From Desmodesmus armatus (taxonomy: Eukaryota > Chlorophyta > Chlorophyceae > Sphaeropleales > Scenedesmaceae), in the NCBI GenBank assembly GCA_007449985.2, contig VIIQ02000649.1, positions 124,001 to 188,000 of the forward strand: a stretch of DNA of 64,000 bases. Reading direction: 5' to 3'. The position numbers were made by a program, and so were the translations under genes. Positions 47,901 through 60,519 of the stretch are shown here, one piece after another. The notes beneath the pieces were generated by a model, which saw nothing but the letters and a program-made list of their open reading frames with translations, searched no databases and was not told the DNA's origin. The stretch's first letter is position 1; each line of letters starts with the position of its first letter.

Positions 47901-49263
47901 CTGCCTTGCACAACACTCGTCCAAGCAAACAAACCATCTTCACCACACGTACACCCTCCCTCATCCAACATCCCTTCTTGGCTTCGCTGCCCTTGCTGCC
48001 TGCCCATAGATCGGATTGGGAGAGGAAAGCACAGAGCTTCAGCGCAGCCAGCGGCCCTTACTGGAAGTGCTGCACGCCATCAGCATCACCCCCTTCCAGC
48101 AGCCAGCAGAGCGCCCCGAGCTCCAGCAGCCGCCCCCCACCAGCTTCAACGTGGCCCACCACGACCCCAACATGAAGCTGATCCCCTTGCTTGGACCCCA
48201 GCAGGTGCCGCCACAGCAGCAGCAGCCGGTGGTGCAGCAGCAGCCGCAGTTTGGTGGGCCTCCAGTTGTCCTGCAGGTGCCTCCACCGCAGGTGCAGCAG
48301 CAGCAGCCGGTGACGTACACACTGGGACAGGGGATGCAGTCACAGCCGCAGCTCATTCTGCAGCCGATACAGCAGCCGCAGCAGCTGCAGGTGCCGCAAC
48401 AGCAGCCACAGCAGCAGCCTGCGCAGCCGCAGGCAGGGACTGGCGGGCCCCCGAGCAGCAGCGACAACTCACAGCTGCTGCAGGTGTTGCAGTCCCTGTC
48501 GCAGAGCGGGCTGTTGTCGCAGCAGGCAGCCCAGCAGCAGCAACCGCCAGTCAGCCAGCCTATCTCCAGCCAGATGCTGCAGCAGCAGCAACCGCCACAG
48601 CAGATGCTGCAGCCGGCACCTCTCGGCCTGGTGCCCCCACCCGGTGCCCCTCCTGGACAGTTCATGATGATGAACGGCATGCATGTGTTCGTGCCGCACG
48701 GCAGTGCGCCCCTGGGTGGCCCCCCATCCCTGGGCGCCCCGCCAGGCCTGCAGCTGCCCCCTGGGTTCCAGCTGGCCCCACCCCACCAGCAGCAGCCCGC
48801 AGGGCACCCCCCTGTGGTGATCTATGCAGGGGGCCCACCAGGGGTCCCGCCGCCTGGCCCACCAGGGGTCCCGCCGCCTGGCCCACCAGGTGGGTCACTT
48901 GGCCCAGCTCCCCCTGGTCACAGGCCGGAGGACCAGGGTGGGCCAGGTTCCGGCCCAGCTGGCCCCTGGGGCGGCCCACCTCCTCACGGAGGGCCGCCTC
49001 AGGGGGAGTATCCGCCCCAGGGCCCATATGGTGGCAGAGGGGGTGGGCGGGGTGAGGGGGCTGGGGGCCCTCAGAGGCATGGCAGGGGAGGGAGGGGTGG
49101 GAGGGGTGGGCCGTATCACAGGGAGCATGGGGGTGCTGCTCCGTGGCAAGGCAATGCCCGGGTTTGCAAGTTCTTCAACAGTGCCCGTGGGTGCAGCAAG
49201 GGTGATAAGTGTGACTTCAAGCACTTGAACCCTGGCTCTGATTTGGATATTCGGGAGATGTAG
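41953..49263 (+). CDS. PNUTS-like PP1 regulatory protein with CXXC-type finger
   Basis: Exons: 41953-42094, 42296-43205, 43701-43782, 46062-46202, 46462-46926, 47216-47296, 47614-47766 and 48010-49263. They sum to 3228 nt in frame, 1075 aa. In order: an acidic Ser/Asp-rich N-terminus; basic KRRRSSS; a half CXXC-type finger (RCGNCHTCLNPQLKKAC, about 135-151); a TFIIS N-terminal-like helical bundle (about 204-340); an RVxF PP1-docking motif in RKRVSWKSERELESVRWF (about 555); a Gln/Pro/Gly-rich low-complexity region; and a C-terminal CCCH finger (VCKFFNSARGCSKGDKCDFKH, about 1044-1064). TFIIS-N + RVxF + CCCH in this order is the architecture of PNUTS/PPP1R10, which directs PP1 to RNA polymerase II and its CTD during termination. 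Nuclear location and PP1 binding are inferred. The 2.3-kb intron 43783-46061 could hide an alternative exon. TGTAA lies about 250 nt past the stop. Confidence 0.85.
43783..46061 (+). other. Long intron of the PNUTS-like gene
   Basis: This 2.28-kb intron is several times longer than its neighbours. Frames inside it are short. A CAG-repeat stretch at about 45750-45770 and C/T-rich pieces are present. I found no exon that keeps the frame and no clear nested gene. Confidence 0.5.
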
Positions 49264-50620
49264 AGCGACAGGGAGTGTGGCGTCTGTGTGTAGTGTGCAT
49301 AGTTTCAGTAGGTAGGCATGTACATGCTTTGGCTTGGGTCCAGCAGGATGTTTGTTAGAGCAAGGGATGTCGTGATCTGGGTTCGAACCCTGCTGAATTC
49401 AGCAGGTGGTGTGTGGATCACAGTAGTAGCTAGACGTGCTTCAGCAGCCAACTCAGCAAGAGCTGGGCAGCAATTGGGTTGATGACTGTGCAGTCACTGT
49501 GCAGGGTGTGTAACGTGCTGCTGTGATTGTGCTACTCTACATGTCATTGGGATGGCTGAATCATCACGGTGGCCGGCCAACACTGCTAGGGTTGTGTCTT
49601 GTAAGGGTCTTACCACACACCACTTGCAGGTCTCTCAACATGCAAGGTGGTGGCGTGGTCCTGTTATGCTGTGGCCGGAAGGCTGATTGTTGTGAAGTTG
49701 TTGTGGGAGCTCTCACAAGGTCAAGCTTGGCAAGTTTGTGAAGCGGGTTCATTGTAACCAGGGTCCTCTAAAGCATGGGCATCACAGATGGTGATGGCCC
49801 AGTTGAGTGTGAATTGAAGCATGACAAGATGGATAATGTTTTTGCAGGGCCCACCCCAAGATAGGCTGAAGCCAACATCACACTCGCTGTGTTTGGGCTC
49901 AGTACCCTGCATACTGCAATGACGTTGGTACCCTGGCTGTGGGGCTCAGACCAATCTGAAACCCTCGCTTAGTGAGGCGGGTACTGCATGCACTCAGGCA
50001 GGCTGTGGTCAAGCCTTGTTTACAACAGTACACTCCCCCTTAAATTGAAGCCCAGAAATCATCTCAAGTGTGACGTCATCAACAGCATAAACCCAACACC
50101 ACAAGCTGCACAGCATCAAGGCAACCATTGCTCATGAGTGCGCACCCATGCATGCATGCAAACAGAAGGCAACTGCACAGCCGCTGATGAACAGCCAAAA
50201 GCACAACAGACCAAAAGCAGAGACAGATGGAGAGGGCTGCAAGTGATGATGATGGTGACACAACACATCAAATGAGGAGGGTGAGGGAGGGGCCCACTTG
50301 TATACACAGCAACAACACCTTTGATAGAAAGGACAGACAATTGAAGCATCACCAAAGGAATGTTTGGCCAGGCAAATATAACTGACAACTTGACACCCCA
50401 CAAGTTCTGCAACTGCAACACCTTGTCTGCATAGCTGAGCGTAACAATTGGCACCATTGAGGACTGATCATCAACACACTGCATATACAATTTTTCAGCA
50501 TGTCCTCACATTGTGCACTTCCCTCATGCATGCTCCCTAGCCAGCCCCAATCAAACAACCTCAACCCACAACCTTCTTGCACCCCCTAACCCAGCCAATC
50601 CTGAACTCCAGCCCTCAACC
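49264..50620. other. Convergent intergenic region
   Basis: This lies between the stops of the PNUTS-like gene (+) and a small membrane protein gene (-). It contains TGTAA at 49509-49513, a candidate poly(A) signal for the PNUTS-like gene, and a tRNA-like fragment near 49354-49390. No coding exon was recognised. Confidence 0.5.
49509..49513 (+). terminator. Candidate TGTAA polyadenylation signal of the PNUTS-like gene
   Basis: TGTAA lies about 246 nt after the stop codon at 49263, a plausible 3' UTR length for a chlorophyte gene. Confidence 0.4.
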
Positions 50621-51708
50621 TTATGTGCTGCGCAGCTCATGCATCATCTTGTCCGGTGAGGCCTGATCTGCAGGACGCGTCAGCACATGCGCCACAACCC
50701 CAGCTGCCGTGCCTGCTCCAGCTGCGCCCAGGTAGTGCAGCGCTGTGGTGCCTCCAGTGCCACGAAGCAGTACGCCACCCGCAGCCAGGCCTACAGCAGA
50801 CCCAGCCTGTGCCCGCAAAAGCAGGGGAAAACACAGGACAGCATGGGATCAGAAGCGCTGACAACCACACAACATCAAGTGCAGTCTGCACATGCTGGAA
50901 TCACAAACTGCACAATGTTTGGCCGCCGCTGCTACAGCTGCACAGTCCAGCGCAGGTGTGCTAGCTTTTGGCCGTGCGCAAGCATGAGTGTTTGCTGCCC
51001 TCAGTTTGCAGGATGGCGCCTGATCCACAGTGTGCGCACTATGCAGGACTGAACAGCCTGGCTGTGCACACTCAGCACAAGCAAGCAAGAGGCCTGCTGG
51101 CAGTGACTCAAGCCCTCAGCGGCTCACCGCAGCAAACAAGTCTGTGCGCCTCTGGCTCTCATTGTAATGCAGGCGGTATGCCCGGTCCACCATGCCGTCC
51201 TGATCAATCTGATACAGCCTGGCTGCACCTAGGAGGGCTGTGTTGGGCGTGCAGATAGGTGTGTGCATGTGTGTCCAGTTTCAGGAATTGCGGCAGGAAG
51301 GAACGAACACAGCAGGTACACTAAGTAACAGAGCCCTTGAAAACTTGCACTCTGCTTTGACAGCGTGATGCAGTATTGCCAGGCTGGACAACAGCAGGCA
51401 GTGTGATACTGTTAACTGTCAACCAGCAGGCCTTTGCACTATCGTTGGAGTCACAACGATGCAGTGATACCTGTGGCAGCAACGCCAGTCACACAGATGA
51501 TGCCTACTCGGCGAACCAGGTCACCAGGGCTGACTGCTTTTTTGTAGTACAGCCAAGCGAGGGCCACAGATGCTGGTACGACTGCGACAGACCCTAAAAT
51601 ACCACCAGCCTGGTAGCCTTTCTGAAGGATGTGGCTGGCCACCTGAGCGGTGGGGGACAGGCGAGAATGCACAGGATCAAAGTCATCTTCCTTGTTTGGG
51701 GCTGTCAT
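50621..51708 (-). CDS. Small multi-pass membrane protein, DUF1757-like
   Basis: Three exons on the minus strand, 51708-51471, 51228-51128 and 50806-50621 (238+101+186 nt), give an in-frame 174-aa protein. The start chosen gives MTAPNKEDDFDPVHSRL; in-frame ATGs further upstream (to 51873) are possible. The body has Gly/Ala-rich hydrophobic helices: AGGILGSVAVVPASVALAWL, VGIICVTGVAATGAARL and GSAVGLAAGGVLLRG...YLGAAGAGTAAGVVAHVL. A polar loop (RAYRLHYNESQRRTDLF) separates the last two. Size and layout recall the uncharacterised DUF1757 family of algae and protists, but I recall that family only loosely. No function is proposed; membrane location is inferred from hydrophobicity. Confidence 0.62.
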
Positions 51709-52263
51709 TGCACAAACGTCGTGTTGCCTGACTAGAAATGGTTTGAATGCACTGGCGGTGTTACCCCAAGCAGCTTGTATGACTCGTGACACCTCCGACA
51801 TGAAAGAGACACGGCCATGGATGCCATGCACACTGTGACAGGAGCACATGCGTCTACTAGCTGAGACAAACAACAGAACGTTAGCAATCTGTTGTCTTGC
51901 TGAAGGGGGTGCAAGATTACTACCAACTCAAACACCCTGTGATCAGATAACAGCAGATAATAGCAGTGTCTGATGTCCACCCCCCTGACATCCAGACACT
52001 GCCACCGAAGCACATCTCGTCTCACCTGTGTCTAACACAATCAACGAGATCAGTTAAGCATCGGATCCACTGCAGGCAGGCCTCCAGGCATCCTAATCCA
52101 TTGCAGGCAGGCAGGCAGGCCACCCTGTGAGTGCTGCTGGATGCCCTACTTTTGTTGTTAGACCCTCTGTCTTGCCAACCGCCACTCAGAGTTGAATTGA
52201 CGCCTTTTGCACCAACTCGTGCCTCTTGCATGTGCACTTGCGTCATGCTGCTCTGCAGGAAGA
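51709..52263. promoter_or_regulatory. Divergent intergenic region
   Basis: About 555 bp separate the small membrane protein gene (-) from the first LRR gene (+). It contains a short GCAGGCAG-type repeat near 52070-52115. No other feature is supported. Confidence 0.35.
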
Positions 52264-54179
52264 ATGGTGTCAGCACCGTCGTTGCTGCTGGCACTGCCCG
52301 ACCCCTGCCTGCTGGCAGTGCTGCAGTGCTTAGCAGCAGACGACCAGCGCAGCTTGTTCAGTGCGGCCAGGACCCACAGCAGGTTGCAGTCAGCAGCTGT
52401 GGTGGCGCTACGCAGCATCAGAGTCAACGTGACTCGACAGCAGCAGATGGACAACGTTCTGCTCTACCTCGCCAAGCACGGACAGCATGTAGACAGGATG
52501 GACATCCACGATCTGAAAGACTTCAGAAGCAACCTCCACCAACTGCCGCCAAACCTGCAGCTCACCAGCTTGCAGCTTCATTACTTGGGGCTGCAGCTGC
52601 AGCCAGGCAATGGCTCGCATGGTGTGCTGGGGGCTGCAGCAGCAGCAGCCCTCAAGCAGCTGCGGCTCAGCGACTGCAAACTGCTTGATGGTGTGGACCA
52701 GCTAGCAGCAGCACTATCACAGCTGCCTGCTGGGCTGGAGCACCTAAGCATCCGCACCCTGTGGGACGTTGACGACTTCTCAATAGACCTACCAACTGGT
52801 GTGTTGCAGCGGCCGCAGCAGCTCACATACCTTGAGCTTGCAGAACTTACGGTGGTGGGCCCATGTGAGGATCAGCCTGCCCTGCAGCCCCTGCAGGCGC
52901 TGACTCGGCTGCAGGACTTGCGGCTGCAGGACTTGCTTGGCTTTACATCCAACGTCACTGCCAGCATGCTGTTAGGCACACACTGCCTGACGCGCTTGGA
53001 GGTCTCCAACATTCACATGCATGTATCGCTGGAGCCAAGTGTTCTGACCGGCAAGACCCAGCTGCAGCACCTGCAGCTGGCAAACTGCGTGGTGTCTGGT
53101 GGTGCAGCAGGGACGGCACAGCTGCTGTCCCACCTGCAGCCCCTGCAGCAGCTGACATACCTGGACCTAAGGCACAGCGAGTGGGAAGGCACCCCTCCTG
53201 CAGCAGCCTTCTCAGCCATGACAGCAAGCAGCAAGCTGCAGCACTTGGACATCCGCAGGTGCAATCTGCCAGCAGGTGTGTGGCAGCACGTGTTCCCTGC
53301 TGACAGGCAGCTGCCGCACCTGACGTCCCTTGACATTTCCTTGGTCACCCAGGCAGGGAGCACTTCCACACCCCCGGCTCCTGAAAGCAGCCGGCTGGTC
53401 AGCTGCTGCCCTGGCATGCAGTTGCTGGGTGTGATAGGGTTGCAGTTTGGCACAGATTTCCTGGCTGCCATGCAGGAGCTGCGCAACCTGCACACATTGC
53501 GCTTGGTTGCTGAGGATACCATGGCAGCTGACCGGTTGCATGGGGTTTGTCAGTTGACAGGGCTGAGGGAGCTGGTTGTTTTCACACCTATGAATTCACA
53601 GGAGCAGTTGCTGCAGCTCACACAGTTCAGCCAGTTGACAGCACTGACTTACAGCGGCCCTTTCAAGGGTGACAGAGAGACAATCACTTTGGCTGCTAAG
53701 GTGAGCAAGTCTCTGGTTTGATTCTATTTGTTGTGCTTGCTTCTGTTGGGCATTGATCAGTCGGATCATCTTACCTGTCCATCATGTGTGGGTTCTGAAA
53801 GCATCAGGGTGGCTGTGTTTGTGGTCACGCGTGGTTTACTGTATCATGTTGACAACGAGTGCAGTCGTTTGAGGCCGCTTTCCAACATGTGGCTGGCCGC
53901 TGGGGTCTGTGATGAACTTCAAAGTGACTGTGCATTGACGTTAAACACCAGACTTGTGGTGCCACAGGTCTCACGCCGTGCTGCACAGTGTGCAGCAGTT
54001 CTTGAAAATTATTGCATGCAGTGCCGCCTGCAACACTGGTGAGCTCCACCCTGGCATGTTGCTGCTGTTCCTGACAGGGCCCTGGTGACGAATCCGTGTG
54101 GCGCCAAGTGCTGCGGCTGCACCTTGACCACAGTGACCCAGGAGTCGCGCAGCAGGCGGCTGCAGCACTGGCAGAGTGA
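52264..54179 (+). CDS. F-box-like leucine-rich-repeat protein, copy 1
   Basis: Two exons, 52264-53700 and 54078-54179 (1437+102 nt), give 512 aa in frame. The N-terminus (LLALPDPCLLAVLQCLAADD, then SLFSAARTHSRL) resembles an F-box motif. The rest is a ladder of leucine-rich repeats (for example LTYLELAELTVVG, LTRLQDLRLQDL, LQHLDIRRCNLPAGVWQHVF). The final small exon encodes VWRQVLRLHLDHSDPGVAQQ and is almost identical in copy 2. F-box/LRR proteins usually recruit substrates to SCF ubiquitin ligases; that role is inferred and the F-box match is approximate. It is the first of three tandem paralogues. An upstream in-frame ATG at 52207 is possible. Confidence 0.8.
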
Positions 54180-55632
54180 AGGTAAGTTAGCAAGAGCACC
54201 CGTGCCAGGCGGGGCTTAGTAGTCACAAGCGGCACACCTTAGGCGCTTAGACATCAGCTTCTTGCCACTGTGAGGCTGGGCCAAGGCAGCTACTGACAGG
54301 ACAGGCCCTCCCCCAAGGGGCGATCCATGATTTGATAATGCATCTGGTGAAACGCCGATGATTTTGACTCACAGTGTGACTTGCTGGCAGAGGCTTGTTG
54401 ATGCTGCAGTTGCTGCAGTCTGCTCTGGCATGCTGAATTGCCTTGTCGTTCCGTGCTGTGCTGTGTGCTGTGTCTTGCCTACAGTTCCGTGCCACCCTCT
54501 GTTTGTTGCTGGGGCCGGGCCTCCTGCTATGAAGGACCAGCTTGGCAGCACCAGCAGCACCACAGCCTCTGCACCCGTATGGTACTGCACCAGTAGCGTC
54601 CAAAAGTGCGTGAGCGTGCATTGGCGGCAGCACTGCAGCAGCACGTGTCACTGGGTTGAGGGCAGCAGGTGCTTATCATAGCGGCAGCTTGCTGCCATTA
54701 GTGCTGTGCAGCAAAGCAAGCAGGGAAGTTGTTCAGGGGTGCTGTGGTGGGGCTGTACTCTGTCCCAATCAATGCAGGCATCACGCTTGCAGCAGCAGCA
54801 GCGGGGGTTGGCAGGCCCATGTGCTTGCATCTAGTGGTGTGGTTGCAGTGTTGTTGATTGTTGGTCATATCCACCTATGGCTGACAATGTTGCTGCACGT
54901 TGGGGTCCTTTGGCAACAGCAGCTGTTGCTGTGGCGGGTCTGCTGGACGCTGGTGACAGCTGTGCTGGGCTGCCCAGTTGGGCAGAACATGTGTGTTGCT
55001 GGGTATCAGCTGTGGCAGTGGTGGAAGGGCAAGAAAAAAATGTGCAATGTTTGGCACAGTGAGGCATGTGGATGCAGGCTGAGACAGTGGTGATACAATG
55101 CTGGCAAGTCAAAGTCAGCCAGCAGCAGCTCATTTTGGCCAACATACACCATTGTGCCTGATTGGCTCATTGTTTGAGTCAACTAAAGGGAAAGGCAGGT
55201 GTGGCAACATAAACCTCCACAGCACAGCACTGCGACACGACCACACATGCATGTTATTACTGAACAACAAGTGACTTTCAAAGCCTTCTAATATATTTCA
55301 TTCAAAAAACAACTTGATACAAAATGCAGCGTTGAGTTCCGGTCGCTCCAAATGCTCTGCAGACCTAGCTCACTGTGCAGACCCAATAACACGGCCCACT
55401 GAGCAACTGCACCGTCTTTCACTTGCAAATCACCCATCACAGTAGTCGCGCAGGAGCGCTGAAGGTACGACAGTAGCGGCGCGGCCCCTGTGCAGCTCTT
55501 AGATCACACAGATGCTCTCTGTTTCCTGTGTCCACCAGAGCCACAGTGGTGGTGCAGTTATGAAAGCTGGAAATATTTTGCCACGTATGCGCATTTCTCA
55601 TGCAGCTGCACGCATGTCCTGCTGCTACACAG
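54180..55632. other. Spacer between LRR copies 1 and 2
   Basis: About 1.45 kb. I see no confident exon. Open frames here are short and not LRR-like. Confidence 0.4.
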
Positions 55633-57562
55633 ATGGCTGATGCTGATGCTGACGCTGACGCTGACGCTGAGTCACCACCCATGGTTGTGGCGCTGCCAGG
55701 CCTGCCTGACCCCTGCCTGCTGGCAGTGCTGCATTGCTTAGCAGCCGACGACCAGCGCAGCTTGTTCAGTGCGGCCAGGACCCACAGCAGGCTGCACCAG
55801 GCAGCTGTGGCCGCACTGCACAGCATCACAGTGCGCATCAGCAATCAGCCGCAGATGGACAGCGTGCTGCTGTACCTCGACAAGCACGGCCAGCACGTGG
55901 ACAGCATACAGCTGATCGGGGTTGTCAAGGGTGCAGTGGACTTCTGCCAGCTGCCGTCCAACCTGCAGCTCAGCAGCATGGAATTGGGCAACCTGTGCCT
56001 GCAACTGCAGCCAGGGGGCGGTTTCCGGGGTGTGCTGGGGGCCGCTGCAGGGTCAGCAGGCCTCAAGCGGCTGAAGCTTAGCAGCCGTTGTCAGGTGCTT
56101 GACGGAGATGCAGCTGCGGCACTTGCAGCAGCACTGTTGCAGCTGCCTGCTGGGCTAGAGCACCTCAGCATCAGCGGCCTGACCAACATGGATGACAAGT
56201 TAGTGCAGTTTGCTGCGGACGTGTTGCCACGGCTGCAGCAGCTCACCTACCTTGAGCTTGCAAGAGTCATACTGCAGGGCCCTGGTCAGGGTCAGCCTGC
56301 CCTGCAGCCCCTGCAGGACCTGACGGGGCTGCAGGACCTGAGGCTATTCGATGTTGCCGGCACCGACACCTTCGGCGCCGCCATGGTTACTGCATGCATG
56401 TTGTCGGGCATGCAGCACCTGACGCGGCTGGAGCTGTCAGCGTTTGAGCGGGACAGCACAGCGCCCAACGTGGAGCCAAGTGTCCTGGCTGGTAAGCCCC
56501 AGCTGCAGCACCTGAAGTTGTTTGATCGCATAGTGTCTGGTGGTGCAGCAGGGGCGGCAGAGCTGCTGTCGCACCTGCAGCCCCTGCAGCAGCTGACACA
56601 CCTGGACCTGAGGTTCACCACCTGGAAGGGCACCCCTCCTGCAGCAGCCTTTGCAGCCCTGACAGCAAGCAGTAAGCTGCAGTACCTGGACATCGGCAGT
56701 TGCACGCTGCCAGAAGGTGCATGGCAGCACATCTTCCCTTCTGGCAGGCAGCTGCAACACCTGACGTCTCTCAACATCGGGTCCGTACACGTCGTTGCCG
56801 AGGCACTGCCGCGGAATGGGTATGCCTCTGCTCCTGACGGCAGCCGGCTTGTGAGCTGCTGCCCTGGCCTGCAGGCCTTGAATATGGGGAGGTTGCGAAA
56901 CAGCATGCAGCTGTTAGCCCCACTACGGGGGCTGAGCGGGCTGCATACACTGTGTTGGACTGCTGACGAAGCCATGCCGACTGAGAGTCTGGGCGTGGTG
57001 TGTCAGCTGACCAGGCTGAGGGAGCTTATTGCCGTTTTTCCTCAAGCAGTAAGAGAGGAATTGTTGCTGCCGCTGACGCAGCTGCAGCAGTTGACGTCAC
57101 TGACGTACTGGGGGTGGTTCAATGGTGGCTGGATGAGGAAACGAACGTGGACCAACAAGGTGAGTGCACACTGGTTGGTTGTATCTAGCCTCTTGCTGTG
57201 TATTTGTGTTGCTTTTGTTGGTGTGAGAGAGGTTGCTCTGCAGTTTCCTGTCCTGTCGTGGGGTGTTGCGTCTGACTTGCATGACATCACACAGAGTTAG
57301 CAGACCTGCCTCAGTTGGGATGCTTTTCACCTTTGCGCTGAGCGTGAACTGCCAGCTTTTACCCAGACACACGCACATCACTTTCTATTGACTTGCATGC
57401 AGTGACACTTTCAGTGAGGCTCTGTTTGCTGCTGATGTGGCTGCTGTCGTGTCGCCGCAGGCCCCTGGTGACGCGCCCGTGTGGCGCCAAGTGCTGCGAC
57501 TGCACCTGGACCACAGTGACCCTGCAGTGGTGCAGCAGGCGGCTGCGGCACTGGCGAAGTGA
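55633..57562 (+). CDS. F-box-like leucine-rich-repeat protein, copy 2
   Basis: Exons 55633-57159 and 57461-57562 (1527+102 nt) give 542 aa in frame. It has the same layout as copy 1: the F-box-like LPDPCLLAVLHCLAADDQRS, the LRR ladder and the terminal VWRQVLRLHLDHSDPAVVQQ exon. The N-terminus carries a short Ala-Asp repeat (MADADADADADAE), absent from the other copies. The first ATG could also be 55600 or 55681. Long stretches, such as those around SLFSAARTHSRL and PAAAFAALTASSKLQ, are nearly identical to copies 1 and 3. This points to recent tandem duplication or gene conversion. Confidence 0.8.
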
Positions 57563-60519
57563 CGGTGAGACTTTTTGTGCAACCAGCTGCAGGGGTCTTT
57601 AGCAGCCACCAGCAGCACACCTTTCGCATCAAGGGGGATGCACCCTGCTGCTAGTAGCTGGAGTAAGCTGCGCTTGTGTGGTGTCATGTGTGCAATATTT
57701 TGGTATGGGCGTGTGTATGATGCAGCAGTGGACGTCAGCACAGCTGGGTAGCTAAGTGGCACTTGTGGCGCGACAGGGCGAGGGAGGGTGCTGTGATAAA
57801 TGTTGGGTGTAGGAGGTACCATCATGGGTGTAAAAAAAGGCAGAGAGGGTTGGCTGTGGGGTAGGCTGTGGGGCGTCCAGGATACTGCAGCTGCGGCAGT
57901 GCGCATCACAATGAGGGAGCGACAGGTAGCGTCCTGGTCTGCACAGGATGGTGCTGGTGATGGCCTAGCAGTGCTGTGCTGACCAACTGTGCTTGACCAA
58001 CATGATCAGTGCCAGTCTATGCGCAGTCGGGAATGTTCTGCTACATCAGCTGATCAGAAGCCTTCAGCCTGATTTAGCTGATGTACAATGCGCTGGCTGG
58101 CAGGAATGGCTTATGCAGGGATACACCCGTCAAATTTGTGGCTGTTGCTATGGGCAACTGCGTGCTGCAGTTGATGTGTTGCACCCTCTGCCTGACTGCT
58201 GTGCGGTGCCCTGCTGTGCTGCTGCGTGTGCTGTGTCGTGCTTGCAGGTCCCTTGACCCCCTGCCTTTTGATGGTGCATGGGCGAGCATGCTGTTTGGAT
58301 CAGGGAAGTTTCACCCTGCAGCATGAGGTGTGTCAGGTGGTGTTGTCAGCAGCGGTGCAGCTGTGACTAGTGTGTTACAGCGCGTGCTGTCAGCAGCAGG
58401 TCAGACTGATGCTGGTGGTGCTGCCGCCACACTGGACTTTGGCAGCAGCAGTCGTTGAACCCTTGGACTCTGGCAACAGCAGCCGTTTCCTGTACTGTCG
58501 GCTGTGGTGGTGGATTTGCACCTGCGGTTGTTTGGTTATTGGGGGGGGGAGGTTGTTACAAGTGGATACTTTCACCGCTGAGCGGTACTCTCCACACGGG
58601 ATGAACTGGGAAGACACACCTGCAAGAAAAACCTGCAGCAAGACCGGCAAACAAGAGTTATTGCGCATGTGGTGTTGGAAGCTCTGGGATGCTAACCTGG
58701 TTCAGAATCGCTGCTGTCAGCAGATCAAAGGGGGCCCACATGTTGACACTGCATTTGGCTGGCAACATGGTTACTTTGTGCTGCAACTGCTGTTAAGAGC
58801 CCTCACATACTTGACATACTCTGCTGCACTGCACTGTGTGATGTGCAGCGTGTTGTGTCATGCCTCTAGCGCCTTCTACCATCGTCCTATGCTGGTGCTG
58901 GGCCAGTGGGCATGCGATGCAGATTGGATTGACAGCAAATGTAGCGCTGCAACGTGCTGCGGGCAGCATCAACAGCTTCTGCAGCCTCGAAAGCTCCTCC
59001 AGCGAATGTCTGCGGATGGTGTGCTGGGTTGTGGCAGCAGCAGTCCGGCAGCAGCGCTGGGGTCGGCAGCCGCAGCAGCAGCAGCAGCAGGACGCATGCT
59101 GCTGCTGGTTGTGCTGCCAACTGGCGACCAGGGTTCGTCCAGTGTACTACACTGCGGCAGTGCTGGCAGCAGCAGCAGCAACGGCCGAGTATGGGTATTG
59201 GGTGTGGCCTGACCGGTTCTCACGTTGTGAAGCAGCATGGTGGGGATGGGGTGACTGCTTTGCTCTTGTCGATGCCTTGGCATGCTGCGTGCATGGAAAT
59301 GCAGCCGGCGATGGTGGTGGTGGTGGTGGTGGTGGCGGCTATGGACAAGTGGTGTTTTTTGAACTGATTGTCAGCGGCAGCTGCAGCATTCATGGTTGTG
59401 CTGGTGCTGGTGGTAGCAGTGTTGGCAGCCTGCCGCTGAGCGACATACAGCAGCAGCAGAAGGTGCGGTCGTTATGGGTCTGTTGGCAGTAGCAGAGCAT
59501 GCGGTGGCTCTGCTGGCATGAATGACAGCTGTGCTCGGTGCAGTTCAGCTTTTGGGGCTGGCTCTGTCAGATGGAGCTAGACTCCCGAGACTTGTGTCTC
59601 TACCCTTTTGGTCTATTCAAGTCATCCAGTGTGTAGAGTACCGCCCAAAAAAGTAGCCACTTGTCACACACTTTCCCCGCCCGCCCCAACTCATGCATGA
59701 ACTCATGAACACAGCTGGTACAGAGTGCACATGCATCATGTGATGCAGTGTCTTGCAGCGCAGCCAGGGCTGTAGGTTGTTGGTCATCCTCAAGCTTCAG
59801 GTTTTGCCAGCCAGCAGCCTCATGTGGCCAACATGGCTCAGATCGTCACGAGTGTGCCTTGCTCAGCGCGGCATGCAGCACCCACACACGTCTGTCACCT
59901 GACACAGAACAGAGCTATCTTGCAGGTATCGCACAATGTCTGAAATGTCTTGGTCTAAACGAAGAATAGTCTGAGATAATGGCTGCTGTGAGAGGGCGGC
60001 AGATCGGCTGTGCTGGGCTAGCACAGCACAACACAGCCCAACTGTACAGTGAGTCACTGTCAGTGACATGTCACCTGCTGTTGACGGTTTGGCGTTCAAC
60101 GTACCTTGCATATAATCCGGCAACAACTGCGACGCGTGCTCATATGAACTGCTAGGTCGCTCTGACACAGTGCAAAGCTGTTTTGATCCCAGCCAGGTGG
60201 TGCAACACAGGAACAGGAGACCAGCTTCACGGCCACTGCAGTGCAGCACAGTAGCAGTGTCCGAGTCCAGCGTGATATTGCTGTTCTCCGCCTGCAAAAG
60301 CGAACAGCAGCAGCAAGGTAAGGCCTGCGACAGTAGCGGCTCCCCTACAGTTTTGGTTCCAGCTGCTGCTGTGCTGTGCTTTTGAAGACAGTTAGCTGGA
60401 CCTTTCTTCTATCCCCATCATCCAGTACTGCTGCCATCTTCGACAATTGACCCAACAGCAACCGCATGTGCTGATGTGGCTGCTTGTGTACACACGTGCT
60501 CCTGCTGCTCCACACCAGG
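57563..60519. other. Spacer between LRR copies 2 and 3
   Basis: About 3 kb without a supported gene. The longest open frames (about 58370-59492) are Trp/Cys/Gly/Ser-rich, carry a GGT microsatellite near 59310-59340 and match no family known to me. I treat them as chance frames. It may hold remnants of further LRR copies, but no block was recognised. Confidence 0.4.

Noticed and set aside
48039..49027. Large minus-strand frames opposite the last PNUTS-like exon
   Set aside because: Cys/Gly-rich translations are the complement of Gln/Pro/Gly codons in the sense frame; no independent support.
58370..59492. Frames of 210-280 codons between LRR copies 2 and 3
   Set aside because: Trp/Cys-rich, overlapping in two plus-strand frames, with a GGT microsatellite and no recognisable motif; more likely chance.
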